Source: Acidobacteriota bacterium
GTDB lineage: Bacteria; Acidobacteriota; Blastocatellia; RBC074
DNA length: 64,000 nt
Reading direction: 5' to 3'
Assembly: GCA_016710075.1 (NCBI GenBank)
Contig: JADJLO010000007.1
Coordinates: 186,001-250,000 of the forward strand
Below the pieces are notes generated by a model that was given only the letters and a program-made list of their open reading frames with translations, made no database searches and was not told where the DNA came from. Made by a program: the position numbers and the translations under genes. This document shows, piece after piece, positions 44,606 through 56,024 of this stretch (position 1 is the stretch's first letter; each line of letters opens with the position of its first letter).

Positions 44606-45856
44606 ATGTTATTTTACAAACATCAATTAAGAGAGCTTTTCGCGCAGGCCATGGTTACGCTGTGGTTGCATAAGTTCAGGTCATTTCTGACGGTTCTCGG
44701 AGTCGTCATCGGAACGGCGACGGTGATAGGCGTGGCCTCGCTGGCGAGCGGTCTCGAATCGGGAGTCAGGGAACAGATCGAGCAGTTCGGGACAAACGTG
44801 GCCTTCGTCAGCCGCATGGGCGGCGGCCCGCGCCATTCTGACTTCACCGAGGAGGAGCGCAAGCGCAAACCGATAACTCTTGAAGACGCCATCGCTCTGA
44901 GCCAGTTGCCGAGCGCTACGGCGGCATCCCCGATACTTGTTCCTCCAGGCATGCCCCCTTCAGTCAAGTTCCGCAACAACGAAGTCCGGACGCCACAGAT
45001 TCGAGGCGTCTGGGCCGCGTATGCCAATACGCGTGAAGTCAGCATCGCCAGAGGCCGTTTCTTCAGCGAGGCGGAAGACGAGCACAGGATGGAGGTCGCC
45101 ATCATAGGAAGCGAGATCGCCGACAAACTGCTCGGCGGTTATGAGCCGCTCGAAAAAGAGATCATCATCGGCAACAAGGTTTTCAAGGTCATCGGCGTGC
45201 TTGAAAAATCCAAAAGCCCGTTTGGCGGTGGCGGACCGCAGGTCGACAGCATGGTCTTCATCCCCTACAACGTCATGCACCTCATGTTCCCGGCTCAGCA
45301 GGATAATTTCGTGGCGATCGGAGCCGCCAGCGGCAATCTCGACAAGCTTGTCGATGAAGCCACAGAACTCATGCGGCGGCGGCGGCAGGTACCTTCCGAT
45401 CAACCAAACAGCTTCGAAATCAGTACTCCCACCGGCATGATGGAAAGCTTCAACAAAATTCTGCTCATGGTTTCGCTGATTGTCATCCCAATCGTCGGAG
45501 TCGCGCTGCTGGTAGGCGGCATCGGCGTCATGAATATCATGCTGGTCTCGGTCACCGAGAGGACAAAAGAGATCGGCGTTCGCAGGGCCATCGGCGCGCA
45601 GCGAAAAGACATCATCTGGCAGTTCCTGCTCGAAGCCAGCACGCTCACCGGCATCGGCGGCCTGCTCGGAATCGCCCTCGGATTTCTGATCAGCCTGCTG
45701 CTCAACTTGCTGATGCCCAGCCTGCCGTCCAAAGTGCCTCTTCTCTACGTTTTCATCGGGTTTTCAGTCTCGGTCGCCATCGGCCTGGTCGCGGGAATCT
45801 ATCCGGCCTTCAAGGCTTCGAGACTCGATCCGATCGAGGCGCTCAGATACGAGTAA
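44606..45856 (+). CDS. MacB-like ABC transporter permease, subfamily B copy 1
   Basis: A 416-residue permease with the same layout as its upstream partner: an N-terminal helix (KFRSFLTVLGVVIGTATVIG), MacB periplasmic core with EERKRKPITLEDAIAL, and FtsX helices including GGIGVMNIMLVSVTERTKEI and GIGGLLGIALGFLISLLLNL, ending LDPIEALRYE. I prefer the ATG at 44606, with GGAG about ten bases upstream, over a GTG at 44594 that overlaps the previous stop. Closest to the truncated permease at 56141. Its TAA is followed within two bases by a heptad array. Confidence 0.9.
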   Translation: MLFYKHQLRELFAQAMVTLWLHKFRSFLTVLGVVIGTATVIGVASLASGLESGVREQIEQFGTNVAFVSRMGGGPRHSDFTEEERKRKPITLEDAIALSQLPSATAASPILVPPGMPPSVKFRNNEVRTPQIRGVWAAYANTREVSIARGRFFSEAEDEHRMEVAIIGSEIADKLLGGYEPLEKEIIIGNKVFKVIGVLEKSKSPFGGGGPQVDSMVFIPYNVMHLMFPAQQDNFVAIGAASGNLDKLVDEATELMRRRRQVPSDQPNSFEISTPTGMMESFNKILLMVSLIVIPIVGVALLVGGIGVMNIMLVSVTERTKEIGVRRAIGAQRKDIIWQFLLEASTLTGIGGLLGIALGFLISLLLNLLMPSLPSKVPLLYVFIGFSVSVAIGLVAGIYPAFKASRLDPIEALRYE

Positions 45857-45857
45857 G

Positions 45858-46101
45858 AAGTTTAAAGTCCAAAGTTTAAAGTTCAAAGTTTAAAGTCGTT
45901 GGTTCCTGAATAGCTGGATCGTTGCTTTGAGCAGTTCTCTGATCAATGCATGATTTTTTACCTGAGTATAGTTCAATGAGCACTTCGATATACTGCTGTC
46001 ATCTCATCACGACTTTAAGCTTTAAACTTTAAACTTTGGACTCTAAACTTCCTCCTCGCTCTGCCTGCCCTTTAAACTTTAGACTTTAAACTTTAAACTT
46101 C
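45858..46101. repeat. Heptad arrays H7, inverted set between permease and ilvD
   Basis: G-arm 45858-45896 begins two bases after the permease stop. C-arm 1 (46012-46050) is its near-perfect reverse complement over about 40 bases, including the variant unit GTCCAAA in both arms. C-arm 2 (46070-46101) repeats C-type units just before ilvD. A 115-base spacer separates the G-arm from C-arm 1. No gene lies between. Confidence 0.9.
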
Positions 46102-46139
46102 CGCTCTTGATCGATAATCAAATTAAGTGGAAGGGGTGT

Positions 46140-47849
<1,710 letters not shown>

Positions 47850-47862
47850 TCCACAAGGGAAG

Positions 47863-49716
47863 TCAGCGGATAAATTCAACTCCGATTGGTTCGCCTTCGA
47901 TTCTCGATCTTGGATCGGAGGATTTGCGGTAAGTAATGATTACCAACTGCGGCGACTTGCTGGGGCCGCAAATGATTTCATGAGGCACGTCCGTTGTGTA
48001 TCTGACAAAGACCGGACTGCGTTCAGCAGGGGCATGGAATTTGAAGGATCGAGTGCCGCTCCTGACTGTCAGCGTCAACCCCTTGTCCGAACAATCGATT
48101 CTGATCAGCGTGCCTCGAATCTGGTCGCCCTCAAACCGCCTGCCGGGCAGGGTTCTGGCTGCGGCCTCTTCGCTTTTCACCCTCTCCAGTTTCATTCGTT
48201 TGACCAGCTCCTCGGTCTTCTCTATCGATTCGAGCAGATAAATCGCATTGGAACGGATCTCCTCCATGCCGGCATTTTTCGAAAGATCGGCGGCGATTAT
48301 TTTCGCTTCGCTGAAATCATGTTTGCGCAGATAAATCTGAGCCAGAGCGTATCTGAAATCTTCACGCTCCGGCGCAAGGGCAATGGCACGTTTGAGCATC
48401 GTCACGCCCTGATCCAGGTCAGTGTCGTTGATCATATTGATGAACGCCATCTGCCTGTATGAATCCGGGAAATCCGGCGCCAGTTCGATAGCCCTGGCCA
48501 AGGCCTTTCGCATTTTCGCCTCAGTCTCAGCCGGGAGTGTCGAGATTATCAACGACCCGTCTGATGACTCCCATTGCAATGCCATGGAGTAGTAATACCA
48601 GGCCAGGTAGTTGGTCGATCCGAGGGCCGTCGATTTCTCAAGGTGCTTTCTGGCTTCGGCGTAATTCCGGTCCCTGTATTCGAGTATACCCAGGGGTGTA
48701 TGCGCCATCTCATTTTCGGTATCTGCTTCAAAGAGTTTTTTAAAATAAGGTCTTGCCTCTTCCTTACGGCCCATTCGCCACAGCAGGTCGCCGAGATTGG
48801 TCAACACCTCCGCCGGCTCGGCTTTTGATGTTTCGATCGATTGATCGAACTCCACTTTTCGGTCAAAAGTTGTCTTTACAGAGGTGAAAGCGCCTCGTTG
48901 GATATATTGCCTGAAACCCGTTTCGATCTCGCTCGGGGATGCCTCAAAGCTCTCCTTGAACTGTTCTTCATTCGTCTTCTTCTCCGAATAATTTCTCATC
49001 AGGTTGAATAGCTGTGATGCCCTTTTCCCTTCGTTGCCGAGAAGCAGGTAATGAACGAGCGCCCAGGATTGAGCATAAAACAATCGCTTCAATAAAGGGT
49101 CGTTATAATAGGCGGAGCCTTGATCGACCGAAATGAGCGTCGATAACGGAATCAGTTTCTCTTTTTGCAGCAGCCTTGCATGTTCGACTATGGGCAACCC
49201 GGTTTCAATTTCACCCGCATTTTTGCCGGGCTGAAAAGTGCTGAAATAATCGGCCAGCCCCTCATTAAGCCAGGTTGGCTGTCTTTGCCAGATTTCGGTT
49301 ATAAGTAGATGGGCAAATTCATGTAAGATTACGCGATAAGGATCTGATTGCCGGCCGCCGAGGCTCAGGACGATGTAGGATTTGTCGTCGCTCGAGTGAA
49401 AAAAACCGCTCACTTCCGATGGGGATCCCCGATAGAGAGGCTTGAATGGAATAAAACCGGCATCGTTTTTAAAGACGATGGCCGTGATCTGCCTGCCGGG
49501 TTTCTGGAGGTTCTGGTCGAATAACCGCAGGACGGATGCACGGAACTGCTCAAGCCTGAGAGCGACGGAATCAATCTCTTTGATCTGTGCGTCGCCGATG
49601 AGCGTGAAATGGCTGCTTCTGACCCTGCTCCAGCCTTCCTGCGCATACACTTCAACCGGAGGCCAGCCCGTTGCCAGAAGAAGCATGATCGTTGTTAAGC
49701 TGATTGCGTGGTTCAT
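47863..49716 (-). CDS. Exported HExxH metallopeptidase (peptidase MA-like) with TPR repeats
   Basis: A 617-residue protein with a signal peptide (SLTTIMLLLATGWPPVEVYA). Zinc ligands are visible: HEFAH at residues 132-136 and Glu in NEGLADYF at about 152, the gluzincin pattern of the peptidase MA-like family. Residues ~285-500 contain TPR repeats (EVLTNLGDLLWRMGRKEEAR, MAHTPLGILEYRDRNYAEAR, REDFRYALAQIYLRKHDFSE). A beta-rich C-terminal stretch (~545-617) closes it. Probably a periplasmic protease or scaffold with unknown target. It converges with ilvD and is divergent from the methyltransferase at 49845. Confidence 0.88.
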   Translation of the reverse strand: MNHAISLTTIMLLLATGWPPVEVYAQEGWSRVRSSHFTLIGDAQIKEIDSVALRLEQFRASVLRLFDQNLQKPGRQITAIVFKNDAGFIPFKPLYRGSPSEVSGFFHSSDDKSYIVLSLGGRQSDPYRVILHEFAHLLITEIWQRQPTWLNEGLADYFSTFQPGKNAGEIETGLPIVEHARLLQKEKLIPLSTLISVDQGSAYYNDPLLKRLFYAQSWALVHYLLLGNEGKRASQLFNLMRNYSEKKTNEEQFKESFEASPSEIETGFRQYIQRGAFTSVKTTFDRKVEFDQSIETSKAEPAEVLTNLGDLLWRMGRKEEARPYFKKLFEADTENEMAHTPLGILEYRDRNYAEARKHLEKSTALGSTNYLAWYYYSMALQWESSDGSLIISTLPAETEAKMRKALARAIELAPDFPDSYRQMAFINMINDTDLDQGVTMLKRAIALAPEREDFRYALAQIYLRKHDFSEAKIIAADLSKNAGMEEIRSNAIYLLESIEKTEELVKRMKLERVKSEEAAARTLPGRRFEGDQIRGTLIRIDCSDKGLTLTVRSGTRSFKFHAPAERSPVFVRYTTDVPHEIICGPSKSPQLVIITYRKSSDPRSRIEGEPIGVEFIR

Positions 49717-49844
49717 CGGCTGCGTTAAATTAATTTGAAAATTCCGGATTACATTATATCTTCTGCTGCAGATTACCAGCAGGAACGTGAGTATGTGAAA
49801 CTATCGGGCATGACAAAATACGCTTCGAGGAGGGCTGGTGTTCA

Positions 49845-50705
49845 ATGAGATCTGATTACAGCCGGACGGCTGAAGGGATGCTGATCCTTCGTGCGATCGA
49901 ACAATATCTGCCGGAAAACCGTAGAATCATCGATGATCCGTATGCGGCGCAGCTCCTGATCAACAGCCAATACCGGATGATCGCGGCATCATCGGTTCTC
50001 TCGCAGATGCTCAGTGGTTTTTTAAAGTTCTGGGCTCCGGGGGGCCAGGAGATGCTCACGATCAGGCCGCGCCTGGTCGATGATCATGCGCGGGAGCTTG
50101 AAGCGAAGGGGCTCGATCAGATCGTGCTGCTCGGCGCCGGTTTCGACACAATGGCGCTGCGGCTAAAAAGCGAGTTGCGAAACTGCCGTGTCTTCGAAGT
50201 CGATCATCCGGCGACGCAGGTGGAGAAGGTCAAGGGGATGAACCGGATCGGAAAGCCCGGGAATCTTGTTTTCGTCGCCGTTGATTTCGAGAAGGATGAT
50301 TTTGCCGAGAAGCTCAAAGGCGCCGGGTTTGATCCCGCACTCAGAACGTTCATCGTCTGGGTGGGTGTTTCGTATTACCTCAGGCCGCAGACGGTTGAGC
50401 AGACGCTCAGCCGTATTGCCGCACTTGGAGGCCCCGGAACGCATCTGGCATGGGATTACATGCTTGCCGATGTGGTTGATGGGAGCTCAAAAGATCTCGA
50501 TGCGCTCGATAAGCGTTGGCGAGTTGCCGCGCTCGGCGAGCCCTGGTTGTTCGGACTCAAACCCGAGGACTTCCCCGGATATCTCGACCGGTTCGGATTC
50601 AGGCTGATCAGGGATTACGAATCGCTCGAACTTCAGCAACTCTATTGCCCCGATCGCCGGCGACCGATGAGCTACGTCCGCATAGCTTTCTGCGAAAGAA
50701 TCTGA
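49845..50705 (+). CDS. SAM-dependent methyltransferase, leucine carboxyl methyltransferase family
   Basis: A 286-residue member of the LCM/PPM1 family, common in bacteria with mostly unknown substrates. The family opening SRTAEGMLILRAIEQYLPE and RIIDDPYAAQLL is followed by the SAM-binding LDQIVLLGAGFDTMALRL, an acidic pair in VFEVDHPATQ and the motif FIVWVGVSYYLRPQTVEQTL. Cytoplasmic, no signal. GatB follows about 80 bases downstream, without obvious functional link. Confidence 0.9.
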   Translation: MRSDYSRTAEGMLILRAIEQYLPENRRIIDDPYAAQLLINSQYRMIAASSVLSQMLSGFLKFWAPGGQEMLTIRPRLVDDHARELEAKGLDQIVLLGAGFDTMALRLKSELRNCRVFEVDHPATQVEKVKGMNRIGKPGNLVFVAVDFEKDDFAEKLKGAGFDPALRTFIVWVGVSYYLRPQTVEQTLSRIAALGGPGTHLAWDYMLADVVDGSSKDLDALDKRWRVAALGEPWLFGLKPEDFPGYLDRFGFRLIRDYESLELQQLYCPDRRRPMSYVRIAFCERI

Positions 50706-50784
50706 ATACTGGCGGATTTCGCAGGATGCACTATAATTTGTGCCTTGTGACTTGACTGAATTTATTCCTGCAAGGAGAGTGTCC

Positions 50785-52257
50785 GTGAGAGAAGGTTGGG
50801 AAGCCGTCATTGGTCTTGAGGTTCATGCTCAGCTCAATACCAAATCGAAGATTTTCTGCAGATGTTCGACCGAATTCGGTCGCGACTCCAATGACCACAC
50901 ATGTCAGGTCTGCCTGGGATTGCCGGGGGCGCTTCCGGTGCTTAATCGTGAAGTCGTCCATTGTGCGGCCAGGGCGGCTCTGGCCCTGAATCTGAAGATC
51001 AATAATGAATCGATCTTTGCCAGAAAGAACTATTTTTATCCGGATCTGCCGAAGGGATATCAGATATCGCAGTATGACCGGCCGTTCTCCGAGAATGGCA
51101 AAGTCGAGATTCTGACCAGCGAGCGTGACGATGGCGGGCGCCCCCTGGAATGGCGTCTCAGGCAGTTCGGGATTACCCGGGCTCACATAGAGGAAGACGC
51201 CGGCAAATCAATTCACGAGGACGTGGGCGATGCGACCAAATCATACGTCAATCTGAACCGAGCCGGCACGCCGCTGCTCGAGATCGTCAGTGAGCCGGAT
51301 TTCCGCACCAGTTGGGAGGCTTATGATTATGTCGGCTTCCTGCGCCGCACTCTGCAGTACATCGGCGTTTGCGACGGCAACATGGAGGAAGGGAATCTGC
51401 GCTGTGACGCCAATGTTTCGGTGCGACGCGCCGGTGAACCTAAATTGGGAACCAGGGCCGAGATCAAAAACGTCAACTCGCTTCGATACCTGCAGAAAGC
51501 GATCGATTACGAAATCGATCGCCAGATTACCATCCTCGAAACCGGCGGCAGGATCGTCCAGGAGACCCGACTCTGGAACGAGAAAGAGAACAAGACTTAT
51601 ACGATGCGCTCAAAGGAAGATGCGCACGATTACAGGTATTTCCCAGAGCCGGATCTGCCGCCTTTGGAAGTCGGCAGCGAATGGATCGAATCCCTGAAGT
51701 CGCACCTTCCGGAACTTCCGGAAGCCCGCCGCCGACGTTTTATCGACGATTATCAGCTTTCATCGGATGAATCCTTCACCATGACCAGCCAGAGAGAACT
51801 GGCCGATTACTTCGAATCGGCAGTCAGAACTTCCGGCAATCATCGCGCTGCGGCAAACTGGATTCTTTCGGAACTCCTGCGCGAATTGAAGAATGACAAT
51901 GTCGATATCACCGAGTGTAAAATCAAAGCCGAAGACCTCGGCGCGCTGATCAAATTGATCGATGACAACACCATCTCAGGAAAAATGGCCAAGGATGTCT
52001 TCGTCGATATGTTTGCGACCGGCAAGGCCCCGGCCGATATCGTCAGCGAAAAAGGCCTTGTCCAGATCACTGATGCCTCGGCGATCGAAAAGATCGTCGA
52101 TGAGGTCATTGCCGCAAACCCGAAACAACTTGAGCAGTACCGGTCCGGCAAGACAGGGCTGATGGGATTCTTTGTCGGCCAGGTCATGAAGTCCACCAGT
52201 GGCAAGGCCAATCCCCAGGTAGTCAATGACATTCTCAAGAAAAAACTTGAAATATGA
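50785..52257 (+). CDS. gatB: Aspartyl/glutamyl-tRNA amidotransferase subunit B
   Basis: Transfers ammonia to Glu-tRNA(Gln) or Asp-tRNA(Asn) with GatA and GatC. A 490-residue protein from GTG at 50785, with AAGGAGA seven bases upstream. Motifs: EAVIGLEVHAQLNTKSKIFC, CQVCLGLPGALPVLN, the zinc Cys pair, YFYPDLPKGYQISQY, and ITRAHIEEDAGKS. The C-terminal GatB/YqeY helical domain ends LMGFFVGQVMKSTSGKANPQ. gatA and gatC are not in this window. A cyclophilin gene follows 40 bases on. Confidence 0.96.
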   Translation: MREGWEAVIGLEVHAQLNTKSKIFCRCSTEFGRDSNDHTCQVCLGLPGALPVLNREVVHCAARAALALNLKINNESIFARKNYFYPDLPKGYQISQYDRPFSENGKVEILTSERDDGGRPLEWRLRQFGITRAHIEEDAGKSIHEDVGDATKSYVNLNRAGTPLLEIVSEPDFRTSWEAYDYVGFLRRTLQYIGVCDGNMEEGNLRCDANVSVRRAGEPKLGTRAEIKNVNSLRYLQKAIDYEIDRQITILETGGRIVQETRLWNEKENKTYTMRSKEDAHDYRYFPEPDLPPLEVGSEWIESLKSHLPELPEARRRRFIDDYQLSSDESFTMTSQRELADYFESAVRTSGNHRAAANWILSELLRELKNDNVDITECKIKAEDLGALIKLIDDNTISGKMAKDVFVDMFATGKAPADIVSEKGLVQITDASAIEKIVDEVIAANPKQLEQYRSGKTGLMGFFVGQVMKSTSGKANPQVVNDILKKKLEI

Positions 52258-52297
52258 AGAACGTTTAATCCATTTCAGAACGGAAGATGAATTTATT

Positions 52298-52948
52298 ATG
52301 AAGAAGAAGATATTTGCAGCATTTTTATTGGGAATAATCTCCATCGCCTGTTCCGGTACGCCATCGAGCGAGACGGCGAAGACCGAAACGACAACGCCCT
52401 CGCGGCCGGCGGCCCCGGCTCTGGCCACTCCGAATCCGGCGATAACAGACCCTGAGGTCGCCGTCATAGAGACCGATTACGGGAAAATCAAAATCAAATT
52501 CTATCCGGACGTTGCTCCACAGCACGTCGAGAATTTCAAGAAGCTGGCGAGGGAGCAATTCTTCAATGGACTGGCTTTTCATCGTGTCATTCCCGACAAC
52601 ATCATTCAGGGCGGCGATCCCAACACGCGCAGTGGCGACCCGAGCGAATGGGGAATGGGTCAGCCCGGTCAACCTAACGTCAATGCCGAATTCAATACTC
52701 GTCCGTTCGTCAAAGGCACCGTCGGAATGGCGCGGCGCGGAGGCGACGTCAACAGCGCCACCAGCCAGTTTTTCATCTGCCTCACCGAGCACCCCGAGTG
52801 GAACGGCAAATACACAGTCTTCGGCGAAGTCGTTCAGGGAATCGAAACCGTCAAGCTCATCTCAAACGCTCCCAGCGACCCGAACTCTCAAAAGGTCAAA
52901 GATAAAGTAGTCATGAAAAAGGTCCTTATCGAAAAGGCCGGAAATTGA
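52298..52948 (+). CDS. Peptidylprolyl isomerase, cyclophilin-type lipoprotein
   Basis: A 216-residue protein with a lipoprotein signal (FAAFLLGIISIACSG; Cys after SIA), a Thr/Pro-rich linker, and a cyclophilin domain (~55-215). Key residues: FHRVIPDNIIQGGDP (active-site Arg and Gln region), MARRGGDVNSATSQFFI and KYTVFGEVVQGIETV. It catalyses cis-trans isomerisation of proline bonds, probably in the periplasm. An extended upstream frame (from 52226) overlaps gatB and lacks family similarity, so the ATG at 52298 is preferred. Confidence 0.92.
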   Translation: MKKKIFAAFLLGIISIACSGTPSSETAKTETTTPSRPAAPALATPNPAITDPEVAVIETDYGKIKIKFYPDVAPQHVENFKKLAREQFFNGLAFHRVIPDNIIQGGDPNTRSGDPSEWGMGQPGQPNVNAEFNTRPFVKGTVGMARRGGDVNSATSQFFICLTEHPEWNGKYTVFGEVVQGIETVKLISNAPSDPNSQKVKDKVVMKKVLIEKAGN

Positions 52949-52976
52949 TCATCCTTGGTGGCCTCCAATTGTTTTT

Positions 52977-54203
52977 ATGAACTACTTTGAGTCCGTAAAA
53001 CTGGCGTTTGATGCTATCTGGGCGCACCGGCTCAGGTCGTTTCTCACGCTTCTCGGCGTGATCTTTGGTGTGGCGACGGTAATCGTGGTCGTCTCGCTGA
53101 TAGAGGGCTTCAACAAGTATGTCGACGAGAAAATCGCCAACATCGGAACCAACGCCTTCAGCGTTCAGAAATATTCGATCGAGGATTTTTCGAGTCTGGA
53201 AGCCTTTGATTCGGCAAAGCGGCGCAACAAGGACGTCACCATGGAAGACCTTGAGGCGCTCAGAGCCAGGGGCGGAACAATCAAGGATGCCGGCGCGCAG
53301 GAGCAGGAGATGTGCGAGCTGAAATACGACACAGGGGTTCTCTACGGCGTCAGCCTGCTCGCCATCACCGCCAACATGGTCGAGATTCAGAACAAGGAGA
53401 TTTCAGAGGGCCGCCCCTTCACTTCAACCGATGAAGACGGGGGCAGGTATGTTTGCTTTATCGGCGCCGACGTCGCCGATAAATTCTTCCCGACAAAAAG
53501 CGCAATCGGTGAAAAAATCAAAATCGACGGGCGCCCGTTTGAGATTGTCGGCATCGCAAAAGCCCTGGGATCCGTCTTCGGACAGTCGCGGGATAAGTTC
53601 GTTTCGATTCCGCTTACCACTTTTATGAATATCTACGGCTCGCGCCGCTCTTTTCAACTGTTTGTGGTCTCTACAAGCGAAGCCACTTATCAGGATGCCG
53701 TTGATGAGGCTCGGGTGGTGATGCGCACCAGGCGGAAACTTGCACCGAACGAAAAAGACAATTTCGGAATTGTGACGCCGAGCGCGGTCAATAATCTGCG
53801 AGAGAAAATATTCGGGACGGTTCAGACTGTCGCCATCGGTGTCACCTCGATTGCGCTGGTGGTTGGCGGCATTGTGATTATGAATATCATGCTGGTGAGT
53901 GTGACTGAGCGAACCAAGGAGATCGGTCTGCGCAAGAGTCTTGGCGCGCGTCGCCGCGATATCCTTGAACAGTTTCTCGCAGAATCAACGACGCTGGCGC
54001 TGCTTGGTGGGGCTATGGGAACTCTGATTGCCTGGGGACTGGGTAAACTGGTCTCAGCTTTATCGCCGATTCCGACATCTCTACCACTGGGGGCCGTCGC
54101 CATGGGCCTGATTGTATCGGGGAGCGTCGGTCTGGTCGCCGGCGTCTACCCGGCATGGCGCGCTGCCAAACTCGATCCGATTGTCGCTCTCCGGTCGGAA
54201 TGA
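52977..54203 (+). CDS. MacB-like ABC transporter permease, subfamily A copy 2
   Basis: A 408-residue permease that parallels the one at 43374 (FESVKLAFDAIWAHRLRSFL, LIEGFNKYVDE, SAKRRNKDVTMEDLEAL). MacB core and FtsX helices are complete (GGIVIMNIMLVSVTERTKEI, LGARRRDILEQFLAEST) and it ends LDPIVALRSE. Its expected subfamily B partner, found right after copy 1 at 44.6 kb, is here displaced to 56141 and truncated. No ATPase gene is adjacent. It starts 28 bases after the cyclophilin gene. Confidence 0.9.
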   Translation: MNYFESVKLAFDAIWAHRLRSFLTLLGVIFGVATVIVVVSLIEGFNKYVDEKIANIGTNAFSVQKYSIEDFSSLEAFDSAKRRNKDVTMEDLEALRARGGTIKDAGAQEQEMCELKYDTGVLYGVSLLAITANMVEIQNKEISEGRPFTSTDEDGGRYVCFIGADVADKFFPTKSAIGEKIKIDGRPFEIVGIAKALGSVFGQSRDKFVSIPLTTFMNIYGSRRSFQLFVVSTSEATYQDAVDEARVVMRTRRKLAPNEKDNFGIVTPSAVNNLREKIFGTVQTVAIGVTSIALVVGGIVIMNIMLVSVTERTKEIGLRKSLGARRRDILEQFLAESTTLALLGGAMGTLIAWGLGKLVSALSPIPTSLPLGAVAMGLIVSGSVGLVAGVYPAWRAAKLDPIVALRSE

Positions 54204-54212
54204 AGAAAGAGC

Positions 54213-54302
54213 ATGGAGTAGAGCATGGAGTACCGCCTTCAGGCGGAATGTTATCAAAAAGCAGGCCTCCTGAAGGCGAAACTCCAAACGGGGACTCAAA
54301 AC
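54213..54302. repeat. REP-like palindromic element, copy A
   Basis: Contains a tandem GAGCATGGAGTA pair, then CCGCC-TTCA-GGCGG, TTATCAAAAAGCAGGCC, CCTGAAGGCG and GGGACTCAAAACC. The last three blocks match the element at 4872-4905 on the opposite strand. It lies just after the stop of the permease. Confidence 0.6.
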
Positions 54303-54309
54303 CCTGCTT

Positions 54310-54570
54310 TTATTTAGGAGCCGCGGCCAGACACTGGGTCTTGGCTTTCTTTGCGGCGGCCATCGCCTCTTTCTGTTCCTTGCCCTTCTTCGCCTTGCCA
54401 GCCTTCACTGCTTCTTTGTAATCATCATTGCATTTTTTCACCGCAGCTTTGTGTGCCGAAGCGTCGGCCTTCATGGTGCCTGCCTTTTTCTGCCCGGCAA
54501 TCGTGGCCGGAGCAGCAATACATAGTGTCAGAACTGCTCCGAGGAGCACATTGGCGATTTTTCGATTCAT
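54310..54570 (-). CDS. Small cationic secreted protein, 86 aa
   Basis: From the ATG at 54568-54570 (GGAGG four bases upstream) it has a clear signal peptide (VLLGAVLTLCIAAPATIAGQ). The mature part, about 60 residues, is Lys/Ala-rich and helical, with two cysteines (KKCNDDY and KTQCLAA) that could form a disulfide. The layout C-x..K-G-K-E-Q-K-E-A-M-x..C-L weakly recalls PsiF repeats, but the similarity is too low to assign. Alone on the minus strand between a permease and acyl-CoA dehydrogenase. Function unknown. Confidence 0.6.
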   Translation of the reverse strand: MNRKIANVLLGAVLTLCIAAPATIAGQKKAGTMKADASAHKAAVKKCNDDYKEAVKAGKAKKGKEQKEAMAAAKKAKTQCLAAAPK

Positions 54571-54775
54571 AGATTCCTCCATTGTGGTTTTTCAGGGGGT
54601 TAATAAATTGTTTCGACAATAGAGTATTGGGCAAGGGGTGTGCCAATGCTGAGCGCATCATCTTTCGAAGGGAAATGTCTGGCAGAGCAAGGGTTGGAGA
54701 CGGCAGCTGAAAATAGCTGGCTGAAGATGTTGTGGCGACATTGCCGGTTGAAGCAATTTCGCCACAACGATTGCG

Positions 54776-55964
54776 CTACAGCTTCGACAGTTTGGCGATG
54801 ATCTCTTTCATGATTTCTGAGGCGCCGCCGCCGATGGTATTCAAGCGGCCGTCTCGCCAGGCGCGGCCTATCGGATATTCTGTGGTGTAGGCGAACCCGC
54901 CCATGATCTGCATGCAGTCGTACATGACCTTTTGATCCAGATCGCAGCAGAAGAGTTTCGCCATAGGTGATTTCGCGTACGGCTTCCTGTCCGCGATTAA
55001 TCAGGTCGAGTGCTCGATAACAGAGCCATTTGCCCGCTTCGATGCTGGTCAGGTGTTCGGCGAAACGATGCCGCCAGACCTGAAAAGATCCGATCGGCTG
55101 CCCGAATGCCTCGCGTTCCTTGCCGTAGTTGATGGCAAATTCGAGGGCGCGCTCCATTTTGTGAACCGCACCAAGCGCCGCCACCAGCCTCTCACCCTGA
55201 AAGTTCTGCATGACGTAATAGAAACCCTTGTTCAATTCAAGCAGATACCGGCGTGGAACGCGGCAGTTGTCGAAGAAGAGCTCGGCCGTATCCGACGACA
55301 GGTTGCCGATCTTTTTGAGTTTTTTGCCCACGCTGAAGCCCGGAGTATTGGTCGGGAAGATGACGAATGAAATGCCTTTGTACCCTTCGTCGCCGGTACG
55401 AACAGCGAGGAGGATGAAGTCTGAGCGGGTGCCGTTGGTGATCCACAGCTTCTGTCCGGAGATGACCAGGTCGTCGCCGTCAAAGCGGGCGCGGGTTTTG
55501 ATGTTGGCGACATCCGAACCCCCTCCGGGCTCGCTGATACCCAGTGCGGCAATGTAATCGCCGGCCACTGCGGGTTTGAGAAATTCTTCGCGCTGCTCGT
55601 CGGTGCCGAGTTCTTCAAGCGCGGGTAGCGTCATATCCGATTGGACCATCAGCGCCATTCCCACACCGCCGTTGTTGGCATATGACAAGCCATCAACATA
55701 GGCCGCCGTCGCCCACCAGTCGAGCCCGCTGCCTCCCCATTTTGGGTCAGTTCGGATGCCGAACAAGCCCAGATCGCCGGCTTTTTTGAACAGTTCGCGC
55801 GGAAATATGCCGGCTTCGTCCCACTCCTCGCCGTAGGGGGCGATCTCTTTCAAGCAGAATTGCTTGACCGTCTCGCGCAGCATCGCGTGCTCTTCATTGA
55901 AATAAGGAAAGGCTGGGGCTTCCCCAACATGCGGCGTCGCCTGGGTGATTGATGTCTGTGACAT
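54776..55964 (-). pseudogene. Acyl-CoA dehydrogenase, apparent +1 frameshift
   Basis: FAD enzyme of fatty-acid or branched-chain acyl-CoA oxidation. From the ATG at 55962-55964 (GGGAGGAT upstream) the frame is normal: FNEEHAMLRETVKQFCLKEI, ALGISEPGGGSDVANIKT, WITNGTRSDF, and FQGERLVAALG, whose Glu may be the catalytic base as in long-chain/isovaleryl types. After VREIT one extra base (at about 54965) breaks the frame; the true continuation MAKLFCCDLDQKVMYDCMQI, IMGGFAYT and IGGGASEIMKEIIAKL lies in the other frame down to 54776. Restored length is about 396 residues. It stands apart from other lipid genes. Confidence 0.85.
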
Positions 55965-56024
55965 AGTTTTATCCTCCCGAATAATTTTGGCAACTGATTT
56001 TGGCAAATGATTATTGAGTTGCTC

